From Zhengella sedimenti (GTDB lineage: Bacteria; Pseudomonadota; Alphaproteobacteria; Rhizobiales; Rhizobiaceae), in the NCBI RefSeq assembly GCF_046506625.1, contig NZ_JBKFFP010000001.1, forward strand, positions 372,001-436,000: a DNA stretch of 64,000 bases, read 5' to 3'. Position 1 is the first letter of the stretch; the number at the start of each line of letters is the position of its first letter. This document shows positions 37,121-45,808 of the stretch, one piece after another. The notes beneath the pieces were generated by a model. It made no database searches. It was not told the origin of the DNA and saw only the letters and a program-made list of their open reading frames with translations. A program made the position numbers and the translations under genes.

Positions 37121-38001
37121 CAGTAATGCACCCTTCGCTCGATGAAACGGAACTGGATCACGGTCAGCGCGCCGACGACGACCAGGAGGATGACGGACTG
37201 GGCGGCGGAGGAGCCGAGATCCTGGCCGACAAAACCGTCGGCATAGACCTTGTAGACCAGGATGGTGGTCGCCTGCTGCGGGCCGCCGGAGGTGATGGTG
37301 TGAATGACGCCGAAGGTCTCGAAGAAGGCATAGACGATGTTGACGACCAGCAGGAAGAAGGTGGTCGGCGACAGCATGGGGAGCACGATGGTGAAGAAGC
37401 GGCGCCAGAAGCGCGCGCCGTCGATGGCCGCCGCCTCGATAAGCGAGCGCGGAACGGCCTGCAGCGCGGCATAGAAGAACAGGAAATTGTAGCTGATCCG
37501 CCCCCAGGCGGAGGCGACGACGACAAGGCCCATGGCCTCATTGGGATTGAGCACATGGTTCCAGTCGTAGCCGAGCTGGCCCAGATACCAGGAGACGACG
37601 CCGACCCGGGTGTTGAACATGAACAGCCAGAGCACGCCGGCAACCGCCGGGGCAACGGCATAGGGCCAGATCAGGAGCGTGCGATAGGTGCCCGACCCCT
37701 TGACCAGCCGGTCTGCGAGCACGGCGAGGAACAGCGCCGGAACCATGGAGACCAGCGTGACGAGCGTGGAGAAGATCGCGGTGGTGACGAAGGAGGACCG
37801 GTAGTAAGGGTCCGACAAGAGGAATTCGAAATTGCCCAGGCCGACGAATTGCGACGACAGGCCGAAGGGATCGGGGATGAACATCGACTGCCAGATGGCC
37901 TGGCCGGCGGGATAGAAGAAGAAGACCGCCGAGATCAGCGCCTGCGGAAAGACAAGGGCGAGCGGCAGCAACCAGCCCTTGAACGTCACCCGTTTTTCCA
38001 T
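37120..38001 (-). CDS. ugpA: Glycerol-3-phosphate ABC importer permease UgpA
   Basis: First permease of the Ugp importer, 293 residues from the ATG at 38001 (AGGGG 6 bases upstream; a TTG start seven codons earlier is possible). UgpA-typical stretches are FFFYPAGQAIWQSMFIPDPF, LLIWPYAVAPAVAGVLWLFM and the EAA loop SLIEAAAIDGARFWRRFFTI. Six transmembrane helices expected. Separated from ugpB by a strong hairpin; overlaps ugpE by one base. Confidence 0.94.
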   Translation of the reverse strand: MEKRVTFKGWLLPLALVFPQALISAVFFFYPAGQAIWQSMFIPDPFGLSSQFVGLGNFEFLLSDPYYRSSFVTTAIFSTLVTLVSMVPALFLAVLADRLVKGSGTYRTLLIWPYAVAPAVAGVLWLFMFNTRVGVVSWYLGQLGYDWNHVLNPNEAMGLVVVASAWGRISYNFLFFYAALQAVPRSLIEAAAIDGARFWRRFFTIVLPMLSPTTFFLLVVNIVYAFFETFGVIHTITSGGPQQATTILVYKVYADGFVGQDLGSSAAQSVILLVVVGALTVIQFRFIERRVHY

Positions 38002-38030
38002 GCCATGCCCCTCGCCTGCCAATGACGGAA

Positions 38031-38055
38031 CCGGCGGCGGTTGATCCGCCGCCGG
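38031..38055 (-). terminator. Strong intercistronic hairpin between ugpB and ugpA
   Basis: Perfect 10-bp stem CCGGCGGCGG / CCGCCGCCGG with a 5-base loop, 18 bases after the ugpB stop. There is no T-run. Same position and strength as the hairpin after dctP; likely sets a high ugpB to ugpAEC ratio. Confidence 0.7.
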
Positions 38056-38073
38056 TGCCTTTCGGAAAGCCGC

Positions 38074-39387
38074 CTAGCGGTTTGCCTGCTCGAAGCGGCG
38101 CAGAAGCTGGTTGCCGCGCTCGACGGCGGTGTTCAGCGCTTCCTCGGCCGACTTGTTGCCGGACCACACCGCTTCCAGTTCCTCGTCGATGATGGTGCGG
38201 ATCTGGTCGAAGGAACCGAGGCGCAGACCCTTGGAATTGGCGGTCGGCTCCTTTGCGGTCATCTGGATGACGGCGATGTCGGTGCCCGGATTGGCCTCGT
38301 AGAAGCCGTCCGCACGCGTCTTGTCGCCGGCTGCCTTCGTGATCGGCAGGTAGCCGGTGTCCTGGTGCCACTTGGCCTGGACGTCGGTGGAGGAGAGGAA
38401 GTTCAGGAACTCCGCCACGCCCTTGTATTCATCGGCTTCATGACCGGTCATGACCCAGAGCGACGCGCCGCCGATGATGGTGTTCTGCGGCGCGCCTTCC
38501 ACGCCTTCCCAATAGGGAAGCGGGCGCACGCCGAAATCGAACTTGGCTTCCGACTTGATGCCGGCATATCCGGCCGAACTCTCGGTGAAGAGCGCGCATT
38601 CGCCGGCGCGGAAATTCGCGCCACCCTCGTTGCGGCGGCCGGCATAGATGAACTTGCCGTCCTTCGCCCAGTCGCCCATCGTCTGGATGTGCTTGACCTG
38701 CAGGGGCCCGTTGAAAGCCAGTTCGGTGTCAAAACCGGCAAAGCCGTTTTCCTTCGTGGCGAAGGGAACATCATGATAGGCGGACAGGTTTTCCAGGTGA
38801 ATCCAGCTCTGCCAGGCGGTGGTCATGGGGCAGGTGGAGCCCGATGCCTTGACCTTGTCGAGCACCTCGCCGACCTTTTCCCAGGTCGAAAGGTCGACGT
38901 CCGGATCCACGCCCGCGGCCTTCAGCGCATCCCTGTTGACCCAGAGGACCGGCGTCGAGGAATTGAAGGGCAGCGACAGCATCCTGCCATCGGAGGTGGT
39001 GTAGTAGCCCTTGACCGAGCCGATATAGGCATCGGGATCGAAGGTGGCGCCGGCTTCCTCCATGACCTCGTAGACCGGCTTGACGGCGCCCTTGGCGCCC
39101 ATCATCGTGGCGGTACCCACCTCGAACACCATCAGGATGTGCGGCTGCTCGCCTGCGCGGAAGGCCGCGATGCCGGCGTTCAGGGTTTCGGAATAATTGC
39201 CCTTGTGGGAGGCGACCACCTTGTAGGCGTCCTGGCTGGTATTGAACTGCTCGACCTGCGCGGCGACGAGATCGCCGAGGCGGCCGGTGAAGGCGTGCCA
39301 GAACTGGATTTCCGTTTCGGCCAGCGCGGCGGCCGGCGACAACAGGACGGTAGCGGCGGACAAGGCGCCAAGGACAGTTCGTTTCAT
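38074..39387 (-). CDS. ugpB: Glycerol-3-phosphate ABC importer substrate-binding protein UgpB
   Basis: Periplasmic receptor for glycerol-3-phosphate or phosphodiesters, 437 residues with a Sec signal (MKRTVLGALSAATVLLSPAAALA). UgpB landmarks: TEIQFWHAFTGRLGDLVAAQ at the mature N terminus, GYYTTSDGRMLSLPFNSSTP, and the pocket region ASGSTCPMTTAWQSWIHLEN. ATG at 39387 has GGGAGA upstream. First gene of ugpBAEC. Only 153 bases separate it from the end of the upstream LysR gene, and a promoter should be there. Confidence 0.93.
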   Translation of the reverse strand: MKRTVLGALSAATVLLSPAAALAETEIQFWHAFTGRLGDLVAAQVEQFNTSQDAYKVVASHKGNYSETLNAGIAAFRAGEQPHILMVFEVGTATMMGAKGAVKPVYEVMEEAGATFDPDAYIGSVKGYYTTSDGRMLSLPFNSSTPVLWVNRDALKAAGVDPDVDLSTWEKVGEVLDKVKASGSTCPMTTAWQSWIHLENLSAYHDVPFATKENGFAGFDTELAFNGPLQVKHIQTMGDWAKDGKFIYAGRRNEGGANFRAGECALFTESSAGYAGIKSEAKFDFGVRPLPYWEGVEGAPQNTIIGGASLWVMTGHEADEYKGVAEFLNFLSSTDVQAKWHQDTGYLPITKAAGDKTRADGFYEANPGTDIAVIQMTAKEPTANSKGLRLGSFDQIRTIIDEELEAVWSGNKSAEEALNTAVERGNQLLRRFEQANR

Positions 39388-39540
39388 GAAGCGTCTCCCT
39401 TTGGATGTGCATTCGCCACGCTTTGCGCGGTCGCTCTTCCCATGCGCGAGAAATGCTACAGGCATATGATAGCCATCGCTCAAAAACAGAGCAGGCGGCA
39501 ATTTCTCGCCGGCTAAGCTACTCCGCGATGCATGGATGGA

Positions 39541-40419
39541 TCAATGCCTGCGCGCCAGATGTTGCAGGAAAGCGGCGATGGCGGGCGGGCGCAATTCCTG
39601 TTGCGATGCGACGGCGCCAACGATCTGGGCGCCTTCAGGGCTGGTCAGCGGGATGGCGCGGATGCCGCCGCCCCCGGTGAACATGGCGGCGATCCTTTCG
39701 GGCAGGATGCCCGACCACGGGCCGGCGGCGACATGGGCAACCAGGGCGATGATCGAATCGGTCTCCAGCACGGCACGGATCTCGGCACCGGCCATGTCGA
39801 GATGGCGGTTGACGATGCGCCGGTTCTGCATGTCCGGCGTCAGCAGGCAGAGCGGCTGCCCGTCCAGTTCGGCCCAGGCAATGCGGTCTCGATCCGGGAA
39901 AGCCTGCGCATCAGCCGTGACGAAACAATAACGCTCTTCATAGAGCGGGACCGACACCACGTCGCCCAGCGGCTCGTTGTCCAGGTAGGTGATTCCGATA
40001 TCGGCCTCCAGATGGCTGACCATGTGCAGGATCTCGGCCGAGGTGCGGGACAGGACGGTGAAGCTGACCGCCGGATGGGCGCGGCTGAATTCCGTCGTCA
40101 GGCCGGCCATGGTCGCCAGTGCGGTGGGGATGACCGCAAGCCGGATCTTGCCGGCAATGCCCGTGCGGGCCGCGCGCATCTCCTCGCTCATGGCGCGGCA
40201 GTCGGCGACGATCCGGCGCGCCCATTCCAGCACGCGCTCACCTTCCGGCGTCAGGCTCTGGTAGCGCGCACCGCGCTTGACGAGCGGCACGCCAAGCTGG
40301 CTCTCCAGTTGCTTGATCGCGGAGGAGAGCGTCGGCTGGGAAATGTTGGCCGCCTCGGCGGCGCGGCCGAAATGACGTTCACGGGCAAGGAGCATGAACA
40401 GTTCGAGCTTGTCGATCAT
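39541..40419 (-). CDS. LysR-family transcriptional regulator
   Basis: 292 residues. N-terminal winged helix MIDKLELFMLLARERHFGRA and ISQPTLSSAIKQLESQLGVP, then the linker helix and a periplasmic-binding-like effector domain. It sits between 6-phosphogluconate dehydrogenase (upstream, 38 bases) and ugpB (downstream), on the same strand, so it could be co-transcribed with gndA. LysR genes usually control a divergent neighbour, and no divergent partner exists here, so its target is unclear. GAGGGA is about 12 bases upstream of the ATG at 40419. Upstream in-frame extension overlaps gndA and is rejected. Confidence 0.9.
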   Translation of the reverse strand: MIDKLELFMLLARERHFGRAAEAANISQPTLSSAIKQLESQLGVPLVKRGARYQSLTPEGERVLEWARRIVADCRAMSEEMRAARTGIAGKIRLAVIPTALATMAGLTTEFSRAHPAVSFTVLSRTSAEILHMVSHLEADIGITYLDNEPLGDVVSVPLYEERYCFVTADAQAFPDRDRIAWAELDGQPLCLLTPDMQNRRIVNRHLDMAGAEIRAVLETDSIIALVAHVAAGPWSGILPERIAAMFTGGGGIRAIPLTSPEGAQIVGAVASQQELRPPAIAAFLQHLARRH

Positions 40420-40457
40420 GGGCGCCGGGTTCCCTCGTTCATGCCATCGGGGCGGCC

Positions 40458-41873
40458 TCAGCCTTCCCCGTCCGCCCAAGGGCCATGGCGCACACCCTCG
40501 CGGCCTTCGACATGGAAACCGTGACGGCCGAAATAGTCCCGCTGGCCCTGGATCAGGTTGGCCGTCGAACGCGCCTGGCGCAACTGGTCGAACCAGGCAA
40601 GACCGGCACCCAGGCTCGGAACCGGATGGCCGTTGGACACCGCCGCGCCAACGACCGCACGCAGGCTGTCCGCCGTGCCGGTCAGAAGGTCCGCGAAGCG
40701 CGGGGCGAAGACGAGGTTTTCCGGCCGTTCCTCCAGCGCGGTCGCCATGTCGTCCAGCATGGCGGAGCGGATGATGCAGCCGGCACGCCAGACGCGGGCA
40801 ATGTCGGCCATGGGCAGCGCCCAGCCGTAATCGGCCGCGGCGCGGTCGAGCATGGCGAAGCCCTGCGCATAGCACAGGATCTTGCCGGCGATCAGCGCCC
40901 TTTCCAGTTCTTCCGTCCGGGCCTCGCCCGGGAAGGGACGGGCGGCGCGGCCGAACCGGTCCTCGCCGGACCGGCGAAGCGCGGCCGCGGCGGACATGTT
41001 GCGCGCGGCCACGGCGCCCTCGATCACCGGCACCGGCGTGCCCAGGTGCTGGGCTTCGATCACCGTCCAGCGGCCGGTGCCTTTCTGGCCGGCCTGGTCG
41101 ACGATCACGTCGAGCAGTGGCGCGCCGGACTCCGGATCGGACGCCCGGGCGACATGGGCGGTGATTTCGACGAGATAGGATCGCAACGGTCCTTCATTCC
41201 ACCGGGCGAACAGACCGGCCACCTGCCCGGCATTCCAGCCGTGACCGTCGCGCAGCAATCCGTAAATCTCGGCGATCATCTGCATGTCGGCATATTCGAT
41301 GCCGTTGTGGACCATCTTGACGAAATGTCCCGCACCCCCCTCGCCCATGAAGCCTGCGCAGGGCGTGCCGTCGGTATGCCTGGCGGCGATAGCCATGAAG
41401 ATTGCGGCGGCCTCGTCCCACACGGCCCTGTCGCCGCCGGCCATCATCGAGGGGCCATGGCGCGCGCCCTCCTCGCCGCCCGAAACGCCGACGCCCAGGA
41501 AGCGCCATGGCTTCGTTTCCGCCATGGCGGCCCGGCGGTTGGTATCGGCGAAGTTGGCGTTGCCGCAATCGATGATGATGTCGCCCTCGCCGAGCATCGG
41601 TTCGAGGATGGCGATCTGCTCGTCCACCGGCGCACCGGCCGGGACCATGAGGATGATCTTGCGCGGGCGGGCGATGGACGCGACGAAGGCCTCCAGATCG
41701 GTCGAGGGCACGATCCGGGAGGCCAAGGCGCCGGCGCCGGCCACGAATTCGCCGGTGCGCGCGGCGGTCCGGTTGAACACCGCGATGCGATGTCCCTTTT
41801 CGGCGATGTTCAGCGCGAGCGCCGCGCCCATGGTTCCCAGGCCGATCAGGCCGATTTCTGCGGTGTCGTTCAT
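40458..41873 (-). CDS. gndA: 6-phosphogluconate dehydrogenase (NADP, decarboxylating)
   Basis: Converts 6-phosphogluconate to ribulose-5-phosphate with CO2 release and NADPH formation. 471 residues, the full long form. Dinucleotide fingerprint IGLIGLGTMGAALALNIA (near the N terminus); NRT (Asn-Arg after the fold) favours NADP. Catalytic region GGAGHFVKMVHNGIEYADMQ with the proton-abstracting Lys and the His-Asn pair; C-terminal helical domain with DQAGQKGTGRWTVIEA. Divergent from gluconokinase across 263 bases, so the two form a gluconate-to-pentose-phosphate module. Confidence 0.95.
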   Translation of the reverse strand: MNDTAEIGLIGLGTMGAALALNIAEKGHRIAVFNRTAARTGEFVAGAGALASRIVPSTDLEAFVASIARPRKIILMVPAGAPVDEQIAILEPMLGEGDIIIDCGNANFADTNRRAAMAETKPWRFLGVGVSGGEEGARHGPSMMAGGDRAVWDEAAAIFMAIAARHTDGTPCAGFMGEGGAGHFVKMVHNGIEYADMQMIAEIYGLLRDGHGWNAGQVAGLFARWNEGPLRSYLVEITAHVARASDPESGAPLLDVIVDQAGQKGTGRWTVIEAQHLGTPVPVIEGAVAARNMSAAAALRRSGEDRFGRAARPFPGEARTEELERALIAGKILCYAQGFAMLDRAAADYGWALPMADIARVWRAGCIIRSAMLDDMATALEERPENLVFAPRFADLLTGTADSLRAVVGAAVSNGHPVPSLGAGLAWFDQLRQARSTANLIQGQRDYFGRHGFHVEGREGVRHGPWADGEG

Positions 41874-42136
41874 CGGGCGCGTCTCTTGTCTTTTTGATCG
41901 TGACGGAATGTCTCCGTCGCGGCGTTCGTGCCGCCATTGAAGGTCTGATACCATCATCGGCGCGCCGACGGTAGGCGCGTGACCACGGCGCCATGGGATG
42001 ACAAAGCCGGCCGAATTGACGTCGTGGCGCGGAGCCGGTAGATCGCCAAGGCAGCGTGAGGGCGCGCCCGCGCGCCCCCGGCGGCCGCATTCACGGGCTT
42101 CGGCCCTGCCTCTCGCTACAAGGAAAGCCGATACCC

Positions 42137-42631
42137 GTGGACAGGAAAATCGTCATCATGGGCGTGGCCGGCAGCGGCAAGACCACAGTGGGCGAGATGC
42201 TCGCCGCGGCGACCGGTTTTCCGTTCATCGACGGGGACAGCCTTCATCCCCCGGCCAATATCGGCAAGATGTCGCGTGGCATCCCGCTTTCCGACGACGA
42301 CCGCTGGCCCTGGCTCGATGCCGTCGGAGGAACGCTGCGCGATACTGCCGGGCCGGTCATCATCGGCTGTTCGGCGCTGAAGAAAGCCTATCGCGACCGA
42401 ATCCGGGCCGCTTCCGGCAAGGACACGCTGTTCGTTCATCTCGCGGGAAGCCGCGCGCTGATCGGCGAGCGGATGCGCGCCCGCCAAGGCCACTTCATGC
42501 CGGAATCGCTGCTCGACAGCCAGTTCGCCGCGCTGGAGCCGCCGCAACCGGACGAAAACGCCATCACGGTGGACATTGCCGCGCCGCTCGAGGCCACGAT
42601 TGCAGGCCTTGCCCGGCAACTGGCCGGCTGA
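42137..42631 (+). CDS. gntK: Gluconokinase GntK
   Basis: Phosphorylates gluconate to 6-phosphogluconate, the substrate of the divergent gndA. 164 residues, the standard thermoresistant GntK size. P-loop MGVAGSGKTTVGEMLA (near residues 7-22), then FIDGDSLHPPANIGKMSRG and PLSDDDRWPWLDA, which are family signatures. I took the GTG at 42137, with AAGGAAAG about 9 bases upstream; an ATG 27 codons earlier adds an Arg/Pro-rich leader. The 263 bases upstream (41874-42136) carry the divergent promoters; I see no clear operator there. Converges with the glycerate kinase gene. Confidence 0.94.
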   Translation: MDRKIVIMGVAGSGKTTVGEMLAAATGFPFIDGDSLHPPANIGKMSRGIPLSDDDRWPWLDAVGGTLRDTAGPVIIGCSALKKAYRDRIRAASGKDTLFVHLAGSRALIGERMRARQGHFMPESLLDSQFAALEPPQPDENAITVDIAAPLEATIAGLARQLAG

Positions 42632-42651
42632 AGCGCTCCGGCCTCTCCGCG

Positions 42652-43911
42652 TCAGACCACGAGGATGGCACGGAAGTCGTTGACATTGGTGCCGGTCGGA
42701 CCGGGAACGAAGAGGTCGTCCAGCGCATGGAAGGCCGACCAGGCATCGTTGGCGTCCAGCATGGCCCGGGGATCGAGGCCGAGATCACGCAGCCGCGCCA
42801 TCGAATTGCCGGAACAGAAGGCGCCCGCATTGTCCTGCGAACCGTCGATGCCGTCGGTATCGGCCGCAAGGGCGAAAATGCCGTCCACGCCTTCGATCGC
42901 CTGGGCAAAGGACAGCAGGAATTCGCTGTTGCGGCCGCCCTTGCCCTTGCCGCGAAGGGTGACGGTCGTCTCGCCGCCGGACAGGATGAAGACCGGCTTC
43001 TCGAAGGGGCGGTTGCGCAAGGCCACCTCGCGGGCCAGCGCCGCATGGAAAAGGCCGGCCTCGCGGGCCTCGCCCTCGATGGCATCGGAGAGGATGACGG
43101 CTTCGAAGCCGTGCGACCGCGCCCTTTCGGCGGCTGCTTCGAGGGATACGCCGGCCGAGGCTATCACCCTGACCTCGTCGTCACGGAAATCCGGATCACC
43201 CGGATCGGGGCAGGCCGACGCGTCGCTTGCAATGAAATCCACCACGCCGGCGGGAAGCGCGAGACGGTAACGTTCGATGATCCGCAGGGCCTCTTCCCGT
43301 CCGCTCCTGTCCGGGACGGTGGGGCCGGAAGCCACCTGAGCGGGATCGTCGCCCGGAATGTCGGAGACGACAAGCGAAACGCATCTGGCCGGCGCGGCGG
43401 CCTTGGCCAGCCGTCCGCCCTTGATGCGCGAGAAATGCTTGCGCACCGCGTTCATGGCGGTGATCGGCGCACCGCATTCGAGCAGGGCCCGGTTCAGCGC
43501 GATCTCGTCGTCCAGCGAGAAACCCTCGGGCGGGGCGGGCAGGAGGGCGGAACCGCCGCCGCACACCAGCGCGATGACCAGGTCGTCGGGCGTCAGCCCT
43601 TGCACTTCGCGCATAAGGCGGGCCGATGCTTCCAGCCCGGCTTCGTCGGGCACCGGATGGGCGGCTTCGAGCACATCGATGCGCTCGCAGGGCACGGCAT
43701 AGCCGTAGCGCGTCACAACCGCGCCTGACAGCGGTCCGTCCCAGGCCCTTTCAAGCGCGGCGGCAAGCTGCGCGGCGCCCTTGCCGGCGCCGACGACCAC
43801 GGTCCGGGCGCGCGGCGCGGCGGGCAGGTTGCCCGGCACGACGAGGGCCGGATCGGCGGCGGCCACGGCTGCGTCAAAGAGCGAGGTCAGGAAGGCTTTC
43901 GGATTTTCCAA
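42652..43911 (-). CDS. Glycerate kinase (GckA/TtuD type, DUF4147-MOFRL)
   Basis: Phosphorylates D-glycerate, normally to 2-phosphoglycerate, feeding lower glycolysis. 419 residues: N-terminal DUF4147 domain (VVVGAGKGAAQLAAALE, ALVCGGGSALLPAP, NAVRKHFSRIKGGRLA) and C-terminal MOFRL domain (GKGGRNSEFLLSFA, ALAADTDGIDGSQDNAGAF). The TTG at 43911 gives the usual family start although no good ribosome site precedes it. Last gene of the polyol operon, 99 bases after the class II aldolase. It suggests that the pathway releases glyceraldehyde, glycerate or hydroxypyruvate, though it could also work independently. Confidence 0.9.
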   Translation of the reverse strand: MENPKAFLTSLFDAAVAAADPALVVPGNLPAAPRARTVVVGAGKGAAQLAAALERAWDGPLSGAVVTRYGYAVPCERIDVLEAAHPVPDEAGLEASARLMREVQGLTPDDLVIALVCGGGSALLPAPPEGFSLDDEIALNRALLECGAPITAMNAVRKHFSRIKGGRLAKAAAPARCVSLVVSDIPGDDPAQVASGPTVPDRSGREEALRIIERYRLALPAGVVDFIASDASACPDPGDPDFRDDEVRVIASAGVSLEAAAERARSHGFEAVILSDAIEGEAREAGLFHAALAREVALRNRPFEKPVFILSGGETTVTLRGKGKGGRNSEFLLSFAQAIEGVDGIFALAADTDGIDGSQDNAGAFCSGNSMARLRDLGLDPRAMLDANDAWSAFHALDDLFVPGPTGTNVNDFRAILVV

Positions 43912-43959
43912 GGCGCCGGCACCGTTTTCGCATTGTTCGGGACCGGCAGGTTAGACCAT

Positions 43960-43984
43960 TTCGCCGCCCCGGTGGAGCGGCGAA
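43960..43984 (-). other. Hairpin between the class II aldolase and glycerate kinase genes
   Basis: Perfect 8-bp stem TTCGCCGC / GCGGCGAA with a 9-base loop in the 99-base gap. There is no T-run. Could attenuate transcription into the glycerate kinase gene or protect the upstream mRNA end. Confidence 0.45.
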
Positions 43985-44010
43985 GCAAAATCCGCTGGCG
44001 CGTGTTCCTC

Positions 44011-44685
44011 TCAGTGCCTTGCGGGCTTGTCCTGCAGGCCGTAGCTGGAAAAGCCGGCCATGGTCTCGGCGATCTGCTCGTCTGTGAGGACCACCGGGCC
44101 GCCGATCTGCAATGCCTGCCAGTAGAGCCGCGCCAGCATTTCCAGTTCGACGGCCAGCCACATTGCCTTTTCCAGCGACGGGCCGACAGCGATCATGCCG
44201 TGATTGGCCAGCAGGCAGCCATTGCGCCCTTCCAGCGCCTTCACCGCCTCATCCGACAATTCCTTGGTGCCATAGCGGGCATAGCCGGAGCAGCGGATGG
44301 TGGACCCGCCGAAAGCGGCGATCATGTAATGGCCGGCCGGGATTTCCCTGCGCGCCAGCGCCAGCGTCGTGCAATAGGGCGCATGGGTGTGCACGATGGC
44401 GTTGACGTCGGGCCTGGCACGCATGATGTCGAGGTGGAATCGCCATTCGGTCGAAGGCTTGAGCGGACCGTCCCAGCTTCCGTAATCGCGCTCCAGCGGC
44501 ATGGCCGCGATCATGTCGGGCGTCATGTCCTCATAGGGCGTGGCGCTTGGCGTGATCAGCATGTGATCGTCGCGTCGCACGGAAATATTGCCGGCGGTGC
44601 CGTGGTTCAGGCCGCTGGCATTCATGCCCAGGCAATGGTCGATGATCGACTGGCGGATGGCAGTGTCTTCGTCGGAATGCGTCAT
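44011..44685 (-). CDS. Class II aldolase/adducin-family protein, fuculose-1-phosphate aldolase-like
   Basis: Zinc enzyme expected to cleave a ketose-1-phosphate to dihydroxyacetone phosphate and an aldehyde. 224 residues. The N-terminal HGTAGNISVRRDD gives the phosphate-binding loop. The zinc site is seen as HTHAPYCTTLALARR and, later, LLANHGMIAVG. The run REIPAGHYMIAAFGGSTIRC closely resembles the FucA/RhaD-like aldolases rather than the 3-oxo-tetronate-phosphate decarboxylases, though both share the fold. ATG at 44685 chosen; longer frame overlaps the upstream gene. Follows the GpsA-like gene after a very strong hairpin. Confidence 0.87.
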   Translation of the reverse strand: MTHSDEDTAIRQSIIDHCLGMNASGLNHGTAGNISVRRDDHMLITPSATPYEDMTPDMIAAMPLERDYGSWDGPLKPSTEWRFHLDIMRARPDVNAIVHTHAPYCTTLALARREIPAGHYMIAAFGGSTIRCSGYARYGTKELSDEAVKALEGRNGCLLANHGMIAVGPSLEKAMWLAVELEMLARLYWQALQIGGPVVLTDEQIAETMAGFSSYGLQDKPARH

Positions 44686-44710
44686 GTTTTCCTGTTTCCG
44701 TATTTCCTGC

Positions 44711-44733
44711 GTCCCGGCCGGTCCGGCCGGGAC
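44711..44733 (-). other. Hairpin between the GpsA-like gene and the aldolase gene
   Basis: Perfect 9-bp stem GTCCCGGCC / GGCCGGGAC with a 5-base loop inside the 70-base gap. There is no T-run. Second non-binding-protein hairpin within the polyol operon. Confidence 0.5.
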
Positions 44734-44755
44734 AAGGCGTGCAGACGAACCTTCG

Positions 44756-45808
44756 TCAGGTCCGGTGATAGGTATCGAGCGCCACATGCAACGGCTCGCC
44801 CCGCGTGACCGCGGCGACGATGGCATTGGCAAGCGGCACCTGTGCGGCAGGCAAGATGCCGGCGCGGTCGAGCGCGGCGAGCGGTGCCTTGAGCGAGGCA
44901 GCGACCAGCGTGCCCTCCACCGTCTCGCCCTTCAGCGGGCCATCCATGGCCTCCGCATAGGTCAGTCCCTCGCCGAGCAGCCGGCCAAGCCGGCTGTTGC
45001 GGCCGGCCTGCGTCGTGACATGCAGGTCGCCAAGGCCGGCAAGGCCAAAGGCCGTGGCCGGATCGCCGCCGGACACGGCGACGATGCGGGCCAGTTCCGT
45101 GACCGCCTGGTTGAACAGGCTTGCCGTCTCGTTGTTCAGCCCGGCGCCATTGGCCGCCGGTTGCGACGCCAGGCGGCCGGACGGGACCGACACGCCGATG
45201 GCGTAGAAATTCTTCAGCGCCGCGCAGATTTCCAGCCCCGCCAGATCGCCGCCATGGGCGAGGTGATAGTAGTCCGTCGACATGGCGCCCGCCCACATGG
45301 CGGCGAGCGCCGCATCCGTGAAGCCGACAATGGCAGAGGTTTGCCGGCGAACGGCCAGTTCGCCCGCGATACACGGACCGCCAACCGCACCGACCGGGCC
45401 ATGCGCGACACCCATGCGTTCCAGTTCCCGGCAGACCAGTTCGGGCAGGGTTTCCACCCGGTCCGCGGTCCCGGCGATGCCCTTGGTGAGCAGCAGGACG
45501 GGCGGCGTGCCGGTCATGGCCCCGGCCAGGCGGTCGATGGCCCAGCCGATACCGGGCGTGGACACGCCCACGACGACAAGATCGGGCGGCCGTGCCAGGG
45601 TGGCAGCCAGTTCGCTGACCGGCAGAGGCGTGACGTTCTCACCGATCTCCGCCTTGAGCCGGGGGTGGACGCGGGTCGCCTGCATGGCGGCGACGAGATC
45701 CCCGTCGAGATGGGTGCCGACGAGGTCGACCGTCATGCCATTGTCGGAGAGCGGCGTCGCGAAGGCCGTCCCCATGACACCGGCGCCGAGGATGACGACC
45801 CGTGTCAC
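44756..45808 (-). CDS. GpsA-like NAD(P)-dependent glycerol-3-phosphate (or polyol-phosphate) dehydrogenase
   Basis: 350 residues of the NAD-dependent G3P dehydrogenase family. Rossmann fingerprint VVILGAGVMGTAFATPLSD at the N terminus; TKGIAG; the catalytic-lysine segment AALKNFYAIGVSV, which corresponds to the family KN-AIA pattern; and GLGDLHVTTQAGRNSRLGRL. Being in a polyol operon, it may oxidise a phosphorylated polyol made by the FGGY kinase rather than serve lipid synthesis, so it may be a paralogue of the housekeeping gpsA. GTG start overlaps the FGGY kinase stop (GTGA). Confidence 0.85.
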   Translation of the reverse strand: MTRVVILGAGVMGTAFATPLSDNGMTVDLVGTHLDGDLVAAMQATRVHPRLKAEIGENVTPLPVSELAATLARPPDLVVVGVSTPGIGWAIDRLAGAMTGTPPVLLLTKGIAGTADRVETLPELVCRELERMGVAHGPVGAVGGPCIAGELAVRRQTSAIVGFTDAALAAMWAGAMSTDYYHLAHGGDLAGLEICAALKNFYAIGVSVPSGRLASQPAANGAGLNNETASLFNQAVTELARIVAVSGGDPATAFGLAGLGDLHVTTQAGRNSRLGRLLGEGLTYAEAMDGPLKGETVEGTLVAASLKAPLAALDRAGILPAAQVPLANAIVAAVTRGEPLHVALDTYHRT

